Source: Actinomycetota bacterium (GTDB taxonomy: Bacteria > Actinomycetota > Actinomycetes > Mycobacteriales > JACQDL01). Taken from it: a stretch of DNA of 64,000 nt. The notes under the pieces were generated by a model. That model saw nothing but the letters and a program-made list of their open reading frames with translations, was not told the DNA's origin and ran no database searches. The position numbers were made by a program, and so were the translations under genes. The stretch lies in assembly GCA_016201065.1 (NCBI GenBank), contig JACQDL010000056.1, forward strand, positions 1 to 64,000. Reading direction: 5' to 3'. Numbering within the stretch: position 1 is the first letter of the stretch; each line of letters opens with the position of its first letter. Of the stretch, positions 1 through 7,490 are shown piece after piece.

Positions 1-131
1 CCCTCAGGCGAGGGCAGGTGATCCGACGGAAGCACGAGAAGGCCCAGTGGCTCAGTTCAAACGAGAACGGCGGCGCAGCCGCCACGAGTACATCGGCTCA
101 ACCGCGCAAGCCTGACGGCTCCCAAGCACGC

Positions 132-722
132 TCATATGCAGGTGTTGACCAGACCCCGATCGACCGCGGTCACGATCTTCTCCGCGTACACCATCGCCAG
201 CGGGTATCCGGTGATCCGCAGCGTCCCGCCCAGCACCCTCGGCAGGTCCACCACCGCAGGGTCCGGCCAGATCGGGTCCCCCATGTTCACATCGACGTGG
301 AACCGGATCCGCGCCGACGCCAGCACACACGGCAGGCTCACCCGCACCCCCGCGTACGCCTCCTCCTCCCGGATCGACGCCGCCGTTGCGGCCTCGGGGT
401 CGAAAACCAGCCCGTCGTCCACCTCCACGGCGGCGATCCGCCACACCAGGGCCAGCACGTCATCCACCTCACCCGGCAGGTCCCGCGCGGCCAGGTCGAT
501 GTCCCGCGTCGGGCGGCGCGCCGCGAACGCGGCCAGCAGCACCCCGCCCTTCAGCACCAGGCTGCCAGCCTCTGGCGAACAGGTCAGCCGGACCAGGAAC
601 CCCTCCAGGGCGTAGGCGTGCAGCAGTTCGGCGGTCGGACGCCGCGTCCGGCGAGCCAGGTTCTGCACGTCCAGGTACGCCCGGCCCGCCGCCGAGTCCC
701 GCTGGACCCGGCTCACGCCCAC
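132..722 (-). pseudogene. AbiEii-like nucleotidyltransferase toxin, C-terminally truncated
   Basis: The 196-residue product has the start of an AbiEii/AbiGii toxin, the nucleotidyltransferase half of a type IV toxin-antitoxin (phage abortive infection) system. Visible motifs are LKGG at residues 57-60 and RPTRDID at 70-76, which supplies the metal-binding Asp pair, plus the conserved MVYAEKIVTAVDRG stretch near 178-191. Family members usually run to about 280-330 residues; this one stops at 196, just after the conserved Lys-containing helix, so the C-terminal lobe is missing. It lies 55 bp downstream of the antitoxin gene on the same strand, the normal abiEi-abiEii order. The truncation suggests an inactive toxin, unless the core alone is active. 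The family call is firm; activity is doubtful. Confidence 0.75.
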
Positions 723-777
723 ACCCCGGCCGCCACCACGGATGTGGGCACGGATGTGGGCACGGCGACGCCGCCGG

Positions 778-1437
778 TCACAGGAGCACCCGCAGTGCCT
801 CGGTCAGCGAGGGCAGCGCGGCGGGGAAGTTGCCGGCCAGTTCCAGGAGCTGCCCCGGCTGGCGGCCGGGCAGGCGCAGCCACCGCTTCAACGCCTCCAC
901 CCCGACCTCCGGCCCCACCTCGTGCCTCAGCCGGAACACGTCCACGATGCACCGCCGCGGACCGTACAGACCGATCACCGCACCACCCTCGGGGCCACGA
1001 GCCTCGACATTCCCGGTCCCGCCGGCCGGGACGACGAGCCGATCGAGGTCGAACGTCGCGGCCGCGAACGAATGCCACCGCACCGGCGCCGCCAGCCGCG
1101 GCCGCCAGGTCCCCCGCGGCAACGCCACGTCCAGCACCGCCGGGTTGTCGTCCAGCAGGTCATGCTCGACCAGACCACTGACCAGACAAATCGACGCTCG
1201 CGGAGCCCGCAGCGCCACCTCCACCCGGTCCAGGTCCCCCACCGTTGCATCGACCCGCCGGTAGACGCCATGACCGACCCGCTCCACCAGCCCCTCGGCC
1301 AGCCACCGGCGCAGCCTGGCCTCACTCACGCCCAGCGCAGCCACCTCGAAGGATCGGAACGCCGTCGGCAGGTCGGCAGGCAGGGCTTCGGACACGGCCT
1401 GCGGAACTGGCCTGGATCCCGACGACGAAGACGGCAC
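778..1437 (-). CDS. AbiEi-like antitoxin / transcriptional regulator
   Basis: The 219-residue protein has an N-terminal winged-helix segment (FRSFEVAALGVSEARLRRWL, about residues 27-46, then a wing ending VGHGVYRRVD). It continues into the antitoxin C-terminal domain typical of AbiEi proteins (AbiEi_4 type), which bind inverted repeats upstream of their operon and counteract the AbiEii nucleotidyltransferase. It precedes the truncated abiEii-like gene on the same strand, so the two form an operon. The GTG start at 1437 is the first in-frame start; no strong ribosome binding site is visible. The antitoxin looks intact while its toxin partner does not, a common decay order for such pairs. The neighbourhood, next to a tRNA integration site, fits an accessory origin. 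Confidence 0.75.
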   Translation of the reverse strand: MPSSSSGSRPVPQAVSEALPADLPTAFRSFEVAALGVSEARLRRWLAEGLVERVGHGVYRRVDATVGDLDRVEVALRAPRASICLVSGLVEHDLLDDNPAVLDVALPRGTWRPRLAAPVRWHSFAAATFDLDRLVVPAGGTGNVEARGPEGGAVIGLYGPRRCIVDVFRLRHEVGPEVGVEALKRWLRLPGRQPGQLLELAGNFPAALPSLTEALRVLL

Positions 1438-1536
1438 ACGAAAATCCTACACACCCACCATGGACCTGTAGAGGATTTCCGCTGGCCGTTACGTCACCGC
1501 GGGCCCCCCGTCGGAGACGGGCATCAGCGAAGAAGA

Positions 1537-1563
1537 AGTGAGCACCGACGAGAGGCGCTCACT
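1537..1563. promoter_or_regulatory. Inverted repeat upstream of abiEi
   Basis: AGTGAGC (1537-1543) and GCTCACT (1557-1563) are perfect 7-bp inverted arms about 100 bp upstream of the abiEi start. AbiEi antitoxins are known to repress their own promoter through inverted repeats, so this is a candidate operator. I see no other gene in the 1438-1697 interval. The assignment rests on position and symmetry only. Confidence 0.3.
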
Positions 1564-1697
1564 CGCTAATCGCCCGAAGCGATACAGACGTAGCGCAGCT
1601 CGCATAACGGGCCGGAATGTCCACCAGATGCGCCCGAGGTCCACCGACCTCCGCCGGAGTCCGCACCGTTCTTGCTAGAAAATTGCTAGCCAACGAT

Positions 1698-1736
1698 CAA
1701 AGGGCTGGTTCTCGAAGATCGAGAACCAGCCCTTTG
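1698..1736 (-). terminator. Strong hairpin next to attL, original tRNA-fMet terminator
   Basis: CAAAGGGCTGGTTCTCG (1698-1714) pairs perfectly with 1720-1736 around a 5-nt loop, a 17-bp stem. It lies about 15 bp beyond the 3' tRNA remnant at 1751, in the orientation expected for a terminator of the minus-strand tRNA gene. The intact tRNA at the right end has a different hairpin (15732-15765) at the same distance. So this one is inferred to be the chromosomal terminator left behind when the element separated it from its gene. Confidence 0.65.
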
Positions 1737-1750
1737 ACCTGCACTTTCGT

Positions 1751-1795
1751 TGGTAGCGGGGACAGGATTTGAACCTGTGACCTCTGGGTTATGAG
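1751..1795. repeat. attL: 45-bp copy of the tRNA-fMet 3' half
   Basis: This 45-bp stretch is identical to 15780-15824, the 3' half of the tRNA-fMet gene from the CCA end to the anticodon loop (ending TTATGAG). After 1795 the sequence diverges from the tRNA. The paired direct repeats flank an integrase-bearing element and are the left and right attachment sites of a tRNA-targeted AICE. The flanking CTGCACTTTC is also shared, so the similarity extends imperfectly beyond the tRNA end. Confidence 0.9.
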
Positions 1796-2477
1796 ACGGC
1801 ATGGGACAGTCTCACCCATCACATGCGGTGTCTTCGTACCCGGCACCCAGGCGCTGGACCGTCTCACGCGTAGCCCGCCGGCTCAGTCGACGCGCAACGT
1901 CCCGTGAGCAGATCGGTGAGCACACCCCGCCGGCGCACCTTGCCGGATCTCGCGAACCTGGCTTGCGGGCCTGCCTCTATCGGGGTAGCGGTTCGAACCC
2001 ACGGTCTCTTCGTCCCGAGCTGCTGGCGGCCCGGTCGGTGGTGGTCAACGCCGAGGTCACCGGGTTGCGTGAGGTTGGGTTTGGCCGTATCTGGACGGCG
2101 CCGTTGCTGTACTTCGTTGCTGTACGCCTCAGCGGCCAGCGGTTCCCAGGCGTGCGGTCGCTCCCTCGGCGGCGGAAGCGTGGCGGCAACCTGGCAGCTA
2201 CCGGTGTGGCGTTCCGGCTCGAGTGGGCGCTGCGGCGGTATGGGTGCGACGGTGAGGCCGACCAAATCGGACAACTCGGGTGGTGGGATGTCCCCTCGGA
2301 CGGCCAGCGCGAGCGGTCAAACGCCGGCGCCCGCAGGCTCGACCGCTCGCACGCAGGTCACAGGGCATTTTCGGCGCCTGGCACGACGCGCGGAGGCCCC
2401 CGGGACGATCCTCGAGACACACCGCTCGCGTCGGTGGTACGTTCTCCCTGGTCAGCACCCCCGTCACAGGGGGAGCC
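1796..2477. other. Left-end region of the AICE without a recognisable gene
   Basis: About 680 bp lie between attL and the CRISPR array. Several frames are open because of the high GC content, but none shows a recognisable domain, a convincing ribosome binding site or a coherent start. A CRISPR leader, if the array is transcribed left to right as the repeat 3' end GAAAC suggests, would lie in the last 100-200 bp. I see no clear AT-rich leader there. Confidence 0.5.
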
Positions 2478-2874
2478 CCATTCCGGCTCATCACGAGCCG
2501 GCCCCATTGAAACGCGCCGAGTGCCGTCTCTGGCCGTCGGCTCCCACCGCCATTCCGGCTCATCACGAGCCGGCCCCATTGAAACCTCCGCCCATGCCAC
2601 GATGCCGGACCCGGGCGACCATCCATTCCGGCTCATCACGAGCCGGCCCCATTGAAACGCACCGCGAGGGTGATGACCGCGACCAGCGCAGTGACCATTC
2701 CGGCTCATCACGAGCCGGCCCCATTGAAACATCGTGCCCGGTGGTATCGGCGCGGAATGGTATGTGCCATTCCGGCTCATCACGAGCCGGCCCCATTGAA
2801 ACCGGAGAGCCCGGCGACCACATCGATGCCGATCGCCTCCATTCCGGCTCATCACGAGCCGGCCCCATTGAAAC
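2478..2874 (+). CRISPR. Six-repeat CRISPR array, 36-bp repeats, no cas genes nearby
   Basis: Six identical 36-bp repeats start at 2478, 2550, 2623, 2695, 2767 and 2839. The five spacers between them are all different and 36, 37, 36, 36 and 36 bp long. Each repeat begins CCATT, contains a perfect hairpin (CCGGCTC, loop ATCAC, GAGCCGG) and ends CCCCATTGAAAC, the 3' handle common in class 1 systems. All six copies are exact, so there is no visible degenerate terminal repeat to fix the leader side. No cas gene exists anywhere in the window, so the array would have to use Cas proteins encoded elsewhere. It lies inside a mobile element, immediately upstream of a broken HTH gene. Spacers 3, 4 and 5 can be read as protein-like open frames, but their targets are unknown. 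The subtype cannot be assigned from the repeat alone. Confidence 0.95.
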
Positions 2875-2879
2875 CGCAG

Positions 2880-3095
2880 AGACGCCGACTGCATCAGGCA
2901 GATGCCTGGGTCGACATCGCCGGAGCGGCTGCGCTCACCGGCCGCGTCCCGGCCACGATCACCGCGCGGCTGTCCCGCCGCGCCCCGAAGCGCCACCCGT
3001 TCCTACCCGCGCACCGGTCCCTCTACCGTCTCTACTGGCCCGCCAACACCCTCCGTCGGCGGCGCGCCGAACAAGACGAGATCCGCAAGGCGTGA
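2880..3095 (+). pseudogene. Remnant of a small HTH (excisionase-like) gene cut by the array
   Basis: Starting a few bases after the last CRISPR repeat, an open frame encodes about 70 residues. They include a helix-turn-helix segment (WVDIAGAAALTGRVPATITARL), then a wing-like stretch and a basic tail ending RRRRAEQDEIRKA. The layout resembles the HTH domain at the start of the next gene (3163) and small excisionase/AlpA-type proteins. No ATG, GTG or TTG codon is present in frame between the array and the domain; the frame continues open into the array itself. I infer that the 5' end of a real gene was lost when the array arose or moved here. Translation from within the array cannot be excluded. 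Confidence 0.5.
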
Positions 3096-3162
3096 ACCGC
3101 GGCGACACGGTCAGTCCGAGTCGTTGACCCGCCGGTCCTCATGTCAGGGCAAGATGTAGCCG

Positions 3163-4017
3163 GTGACGGTGCAACCGAGCCAGGATGCAGAGTGGTGGAC
3201 GACGTCTGATGTGGCGGCGTACCTCGGGGTACAGGTGGGGACGGTGAGTTCCTACCGCCAGCGCGGACAGATGCCGGCGCCGGACTCGACGTTCGGGCGG
3301 ACGCACCTGTGGCGGCCTGCGACGATCGTTGACTGGCACGGGGGGCGGCCACGGCCTGGTGTCGGGGGTCGACCGACGGGAGACCCTGAGGACCGCAGCC
3401 CGACGGGATCGGAGCAGGCCGGCGTCGCGGTCGGTCCGCGGGCACCTGGGGACACTTCTTGGCGGGTGTACGGGACGCGGTCGCTGTACGAGAGCGAGTG
3501 GATTCGGCTCGGGTTGGCTGATGTCGAGTTGCCGAGCGGCGAGCGGTTCGAACACCACATCGTGTGGATGCCGTCAGCAGCGATGACTGCGCTGCTCGAC
3601 GATGCTGGCGAGCGGGTGCTGTTGATGTGGCGGCATCGGTTTGTGCCCGATGTGTGGAACTGGGAGCTACCGGGTGGTCTGGTCGACGACGGTGAGGAGC
3701 CGGCTGTCACGGCGGCTCGGGAGATCGAGGAGGAGACGGGGTACCGGCCGCGCCGGTTGGAGCACTTGGTGACTTTCGAGCCGATGATCGGCATGGTGAC
3801 AACGCCGCATCACGTCTTCCTCGGTCACGGTGCGGAGCGTGTGGGCGAGCCGACCGAGACGACGGAGATGCAACGGATGGAGTGGGTTCCGCTGGTCGAC
3901 GTACCGCAGCTCATCGGTGAGGGGCAGGTGCGTAACTCGGGGACGCTCGTGGCGCTGTTGCACGTGCTGGCGATCAGCGGGCCGACGGCTCCTCACCGCT
4001 CGTCAACAGCCGACTGA
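3163..4017 (+). CDS. HTH-NUDIX hydrolase fusion of the AICE
   Basis: The 284-residue protein joins an N-terminal excisionase-like HTH domain (WWTTSDVAAYLGVQVGTVSSY, about residues 11-31, followed by a FGRTHLWRPATIVDW wing) to a C-terminal NUDIX domain. The NUDIX box is complete: GGLVDDGEEPAVTAAREIEEETGY, around residues 169-192. NUDIX enzymes hydrolyse nucleoside diphosphates linked to another group; the substrate cannot be read from the sequence. NUDIX genes are recurrent in AICEs, where they have been linked to control of replication or transfer; the DNA-binding domain here supports a regulatory role. The GTG start has no clear Shine-Dalgarno, so the mRNA may be leaderless. The 3' end overlaps the convergent regulator gene by 44 bp. 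Confidence 0.85.
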   Translation: MTVQPSQDAEWWTTSDVAAYLGVQVGTVSSYRQRGQMPAPDSTFGRTHLWRPATIVDWHGGRPRPGVGGRPTGDPEDRSPTGSEQAGVAVGPRAPGDTSWRVYGTRSLYESEWIRLGLADVELPSGERFEHHIVWMPSAAMTALLDDAGERVLLMWRHRFVPDVWNWELPGGLVDDGEEPAVTAAREIEEETGYRPRRLEHLVTFEPMIGMVTTPHHVFLGHGAERVGEPTETTEMQRMEWVPLVDVPQLIGEGQVRNSGTLVALLHVLAISGPTAPHRSSTAD

Positions 4018-5137
4018 TTCGGCGCTGCTGCCGCGTCGAGGCCAGTTGGGCGGCGAGCCGTTGCGCGGTCGCTGCCTCGGCGCGCGCCGGGCCATGGTCG
4101 CCGCGCTGGGAGTAGGCGAGCGCGAGATCGCAGTGCAGGCCGGCGGCGGCCCGCGCGAAGGTGGGGTCGTGCCGGTCGATCGCTCCGGCAAGGTCGTCGA
4201 TGGCTTCGGTTGCGCCGAGTCGCGCAAGGCAATGACCGCGCCACCGGCTGAGGTGCGTTTGATCGAGGAAGACGTACGGCAAGGACTGCTCGCCAGGGTC
4301 GGCGGGTAGAAGCTGCGCGGCCTGGTCGAGCGCAGACCGTGCCGCGTGGTCATCGCCCACGGCAGCCAGCGACTCGGCCTCCGCAGCCCACAACCAAGCC
4401 CTGAGCACGGGCGGCACGCGGGTGCCGGCCGTTTCGCGTGCGTACCGCATCACGGCCAGCGCGTCACCGGCTAGGTCGAGGTCCAGCAAGACGTACGCCT
4501 GTTGGGCGGTGACGTGAGCCAGCACTGCGTCGTTCGCACTCTCTCGTGCTGCCGCCTTGCCTGTCTCGTGTAGGAGCCATGCGCGGTCGGGGTCGCCGAG
4601 ATCGAGAGCCTGCCAACCAGCAAGGGCGGCCGCCTCGGCGCCGGCGGCCGCCAGGCTCTCCCTGCAACCACCTGGCAGGGCATGCTTCAGCAGGTCCGTG
4701 ATCTGGCCGACGTGCGCGCTTGTCTGCGGCAGGAGGTAGCCGGCACCGAGCCGCCGGTCGAGGGCGCGGAATGAGTCGGTCTGTGTTTCGAGCAGCTCGA
4801 CCAGGCCGTCATCGACCACCGAGGCAGTGCTGGCGATCCGCGCCGCGAGTTCACCCCCGAGGCTCTGGTCTGGCCGGTCACCGCTGCTCGTGGCCGCGCG
4901 GTCGCTCGGCCGGCCTACGGCAAAGGGGACACCAAAGACGGTGGTCAGCAGGTCGGCGTAGAAGTGCGACAGGCCACGCTCGCCGCTCACCCATTGGCGC
5001 ACCATCCGTTTGAGGCTCGCGTCCTCCGGTAGCTGGCCAAGGTTCCGCTGGCGTGCGACGACGCGCAGCTCGTGCACGAGGCGGGTTCGTGCCCAACCCT
5101 TCTCGTGACACAGAGCGGCAATATCAGTCGCCTGCAT
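3974..5137 (-). CDS. HTH/TPR-type transcriptional regulator of the AICE
   Basis: The 387-residue protein starts with a degenerate XRE-like DNA-binding region (MQATDIAALCHEKGWARTRLVHELR...LKRMVRQWVSGERGLS). It continues as an alpha-helical C-terminal part with tetratricopeptide-like helices rich in Ala, Leu and Arg. This architecture is common among actinomycete regulators that sense peptides or metabolites. The ATG at 5137 was chosen because GGGGAGGA precedes it by 8-9 nt; the frame remains open upstream but lacks such a site. The gene is divergent from the WhiB gene at 5361, which begins the transfer/replication cluster. It is therefore a plausible repressor or activator of the element, comparable in position to KorSA-type regulators. 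Its ligand is unknown. Confidence 0.75.
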   Translation of the reverse strand: MQATDIAALCHEKGWARTRLVHELRVVARQRNLGQLPEDASLKRMVRQWVSGERGLSHFYADLLTTVFGVPFAVGRPSDRAATSSGDRPDQSLGGELAARIASTASVVDDGLVELLETQTDSFRALDRRLGAGYLLPQTSAHVGQITDLLKHALPGGCRESLAAAGAEAAALAGWQALDLGDPDRAWLLHETGKAAARESANDAVLAHVTAQQAYVLLDLDLAGDALAVMRYARETAGTRVPPVLRAWLWAAEAESLAAVGDDHAARSALDQAAQLLPADPGEQSLPYVFLDQTHLSRWRGHCLARLGATEAIDDLAGAIDRHDPTFARAAAGLHCDLALAYSQRGDHGPARAEAATAQRLAAQLASTRQQRRISRLLTSGEEPSAR

Positions 5138-5360
5138 CGACCGAGTCCTCCCCGAGTCCTCCGGCGTCCTCTGCCGTGGCGCGCTGCTTTCCCTGACGAT
5201 CGAAGGGTGCCACCGAAACGCGGAGATCGGTACTGACAAAGACTTGACGACTACTGAGTCAGTCAGTATTTTCAATGGAGTCATCGCAGCAAGAAGGCCC
5301 CGGCGGGCTCCTACCCCCGCCGAGGCCGGCGCAGCAGCAGTCCTTCGAGAGGGAGTACCG

Positions 5361-5765
5361 ATGCACGAGAAGCGTAGCTACTGCTTTGCCCGTTCCGCTG
5401 GTGGTGATCGCGGCAGGGTGTCGCTGTTGGCGGCCCGTGTGGGTGTGCCGGCGTCGGTGGTGGGCTGGCCGGATCGGTGGTTGTGGGCGGCGTTGACCGC
5501 TGAGGCAGCGGGGGTGCCGTGCCGCGGCGAGGGTGTGGACCCGGACGATTGGCATCCGGTCGCGGAGGAGATCACCCCGGCCGGGGCCGCCGCGTTGTGC
5601 GTGGGGTGTCCGTTGGTGGCGCCGTGTCTGACGTGGGCGATGCGGCACGCCGAGTCGGGGGTGTGGGGCGGTACGACCGAGACCGAGCGGGTAGCTGCCC
5701 ACCGGAACGCCCGCCGCGCCGCCCGCCGGGCCGTGGCCTCGTCGGCCGTGGGTGAGGTGGCGTGA
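5361..5765 (+). CDS. WhiB-like Fe-S transcription factor of the AICE
   Basis: The 134-residue protein has the four WhiB cysteines C54, C80, C83 and C89 (CVGCPLVAPC) and the GVWGG turn at residues 100-104, then a basic Arg/Ala-rich tail suited to DNA binding. WhiB-like (Wbl) proteins carry a [4Fe-4S] cluster and act with the housekeeping sigma factor. The ATG at 5361 follows GAGGGAG with good spacing; the upstream open frame lacks this. It heads a run of coupled genes reaching the translocase gene, so it may control conjugation. Mobile-element copies of Wbl proteins are known from actinophages and plasmids. The spacing between the first and second cysteine (25 residues) is within family range. 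Confidence 0.88.
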   Translation: MHEKRSYCFARSAGGDRGRVSLLAARVGVPASVVGWPDRWLWAALTAEAAGVPCRGEGVDPDDWHPVAEEITPAGAAALCVGCPLVAPCLTWAMRHAESGVWGGTTETERVAAHRNARRAARRAVASSAVGEVA

Positions 5766-5917
5766 TGTGGTGGCTGACGTGCCCGGTGTGTGACCTGACC
5801 TCGGGTCCGATGTTCCACGCGGATGAGGCCGAAACCTTGGCTGGGGTGCATGACGCGCTGCACCACCGGGGCACCGAAACGGCCGTGGTCGTCAAGCAGT
5901 CACGGGTGGCGGCATGA
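5765..5917 (+). CDS. 50-residue CxxC protein
   Basis: The ATG overlaps the WhiB stop codon by one base and the TGA overlaps the next start (ATGA), so the gene is tightly coupled on both sides. The product begins MWWLTCPVC, followed by histidines at FHADEAETLAGVHDALHH. This could form a C2H2-like or single zinc-ribbon knuckle. No family is recognised. The two-sided overlap is the main evidence that it is a real gene. Confidence 0.6.
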   Translation: MWWLTCPVCDLTSGPMFHADEAETLAGVHDALHHRGTETAVVVKQSRVAA

Positions 5918-6378
5918 GCACCACGTCGGCCCTGGTGTTCGCGGTGACGTTGCCCGCCTTGTTGGTGGCGCACTCGGTGGCGGATCACTGGGTGCAGACC
6001 CACCACCAGGCGTTGACGAAGGGCGCGGCCGGGTGGGTGGGCCGCATGGCGTGTGCCCGGCACGTGGCCTCCTACACGGCCACGACGGCCGCCACGGTCG
6101 GCGCCCTGGTCGTGGTGCTCGACCTGCCGGTGAGCCCGTGGTGGGTGGCGGCCGGTCAGCTCGTCTCGGCCGTGTCGCACTACTGGGCTGATCGCCGGTC
6201 CACGCTGCGTGGGCTCGCCGAGCGCACCGGGAAGGCCGCCTTCTACGCGCTGGGTGCCCCGCGTGCGGGCCGGGATGACAACCCGAGCCTGGGTACGGGC
6301 GCGTATGCCCTGGATCAGTCCTGGCACCACGCCTGGCTGCTCACCGCCGCGCTGCTCACTGCGGTGGGTGCGTCATGA
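5914..6378 (+). CDS. DUF3307-like membrane protein
   Basis: The 154-residue protein has about four hydrophobic segments. Conserved-looking polar motifs are HSVADHWVQTHHQALTKG near the start, then ARHVASYTAT, VSHYWADRR and ALDQSWHHAWL. This pattern of His/Asp residues at membrane edges resembles DUF3307 proteins, whose function is unknown. It overlaps its neighbours by 4 bp on each side. Similar small membrane proteins occupy the spd (intramycelial spread) position in actinomycete conjugative elements, so a role in plasmid spreading is possible but inferred from position only. Confidence 0.7.
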   Translation: MSTTSALVFAVTLPALLVAHSVADHWVQTHHQALTKGAAGWVGRMACARHVASYTATTAATVGALVVVLDLPVSPWWVAAGQLVSAVSHYWADRRSTLRGLAERTGKAAFYALGAPRAGRDDNPSLGTGAYALDQSWHHAWLLTAALLTAVGAS

Positions 6379-6743
6379 CCGGGGGGCACGCGGCCCCGGT
6401 GGGGGAGACCACGGGCAGCGACACGCCCGACCCCACGGTGTTCTACCTGGCGGAGGTTCGCTACGACGTCGACCCCCCGCAGCTGCACGTGTTCGACGCG
6501 GGCGAGCAGTTCGGCGCGTTCCTGGGTGGCTGCATCGAGCACGCGCACTACAGCGGTGACGGGTACGCGGTGGCGCGGTTGTTCCGCTACGAGGGGGGTG
6601 TGTTCACGCGGCTGGTCGTGCGGCGGCTCGGTAGTGACCGCGACGGTGAGGACTACCTGTACTGGCGGTATGAGGTCCGCTCCGGGGACACCCCCGATGG
6701 GGATGTGGTCGCGTTCACCGTCCGCATCGACGGGCGTGCCTGA
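6375..6743 (+). CDS. Hypothetical AICE protein
   Basis: The 122-residue product is soluble and acidic, with a probable mixed alpha/beta fold (FYLAEVRYDVDPPQLHVFDAG, then LVVRRLGSDRDGEDYLYWRYEV). It overlaps the preceding gene by 4 bp (ATGA). No domain is recognised. Operon position within the coupled chain supports it as a real gene. Confidence 0.65.
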   Translation: MTGGHAAPVGETTGSDTPDPTVFYLAEVRYDVDPPQLHVFDAGEQFGAFLGGCIEHAHYSGDGYAVARLFRYEGGVFTRLVVRRLGSDRDGEDYLYWRYEVRSGDTPDGDVVAFTVRIDGRA

Positions 6744-6744
6744 C

Positions 6745-6972
6745 ATGGCCGCCCGACTACCCCGGCGTGGGGTACCGGCCCCGCCCTGGTTCTGCCTGCA
6801 CGGGGTCCCGGTGGGCGACCCGACGCGGGTGTGTGTCCACGGCTGCCAACCGCCGCCGTGCGGACCGGCCCCGACCCGACCGGCCCACCGGGGGCGGGGG
6901 CGTCTCGGCCGGTGCGTGGGTGCCTCCCGCCGGTTGGCCAACAACTCGACAACAACGGATGGGGTGGCGTGA
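6745..6972 (+). CDS. Small Cys/Pro-rich AICE protein
   Basis: The 75-residue frame starts at an ATG one base after the previous stop codon, and its TGA overlaps the next start. It contains several Cys and His residues (CLHGVPVGDPTRVCVHGCQPPPC) that could bind zinc, then a basic, unstructured tail. No family is recognised. The coupling on both sides is the best evidence for coding. Confidence 0.5.
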   Translation: MAARLPRRGVPAPPWFCLHGVPVGDPTRVCVHGCQPPPCGPAPTRPAHRGRGRLGRCVGASRRLANNSTTTDGVA

Positions 6973-7490
6973 TGGTGACGTTCGCGGAGGTGGCGGCCGG
7001 GTTGCGGCGGCTCGCGGAGGACATGGAGGCCCTGGCTGGGTCCGGGGTGCCGGTACCGAACGTGACGGTGCTCGTCGGTGGGCTCGACCGTGCCGGCGGG
7101 GCGCGGGTCGGTGATGAGGGCAAGCGCGCGTGTGTCGACGCGGTCGCGGTGGCGTTGCTGGGGCAGCGCGGGGTCACCAACCGGTTCGGGAGTCGGTGGG
7201 TGCACGCCGCTTCCGGGGACCGGCCCGATGGTGGGTTCCTGTCGGTCAGTGAGTATGTGGCCGACCCGACCGCCTCGGTCGAGGTGGAGCTGCGCGCGGA
7301 GGTGGCGCGGTTGCGGGCGGAGCTGGCGGGGCGGGGCGCCGGGCCGGACGGCGGGTCCGGTGAGGTGATGGTCACGGCGGTGTGCCCGGCGTGCGCCACG
7401 GGGTGGCACGGCGGCTGTGGCAGTGACCTCGCCGGTGTCGGGTGTGCCTGTGTGTGCCCCGTCGGGGCGGGCACCGGGGTGCGCTCGTGA
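6972..7490 (+). CDS. Hypothetical AICE protein with Cys-rich C-terminus
   Basis: The 172-residue product begins with a helical region (MVTFAEVAAGLRRLAEDMEAL), has a likely coiled coil (VEVELRAEVARLRAELAGRG), and ends in a Cys-rich knuckle (CPACATGWHGGCG, then CACVC). The ATG at 6972 overlaps the previous stop codon. The layout suggests a DNA- or protein-binding accessory factor of the element, but the function is unknown. Confidence 0.6.
   Translation: MVTFAEVAAGLRRLAEDMEALAGSGVPVPNVTVLVGGLDRAGGARVGDEGKRACVDAVAVALLGQRGVTNRFGSRWVHAASGDRPDGGFLSVSEYVADPTASVEVELRAEVARLRAELAGRGAGPDGGSGEVMVTAVCPACATGWHGGCGSDLAGVGCACVCPVGAGTGVRS

Noticed and set aside
1983..2025. tRNA-like sequence GGTTCGAACC near 1990-2000 on the left side of the AICE
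   Set aside because: The T-loop pattern is there, but the neighbouring stem cannot pair and no anticodon arm or acceptor stem is visible. It is not a tRNA and probably not an att remnant.
2280..2868. Repetitive open frames on both strands across the CRISPR array
   Set aside because: The frames translate the identical repeats in phase or shift and give the same peptide six times; no start site or domain is present. They are products of the array.
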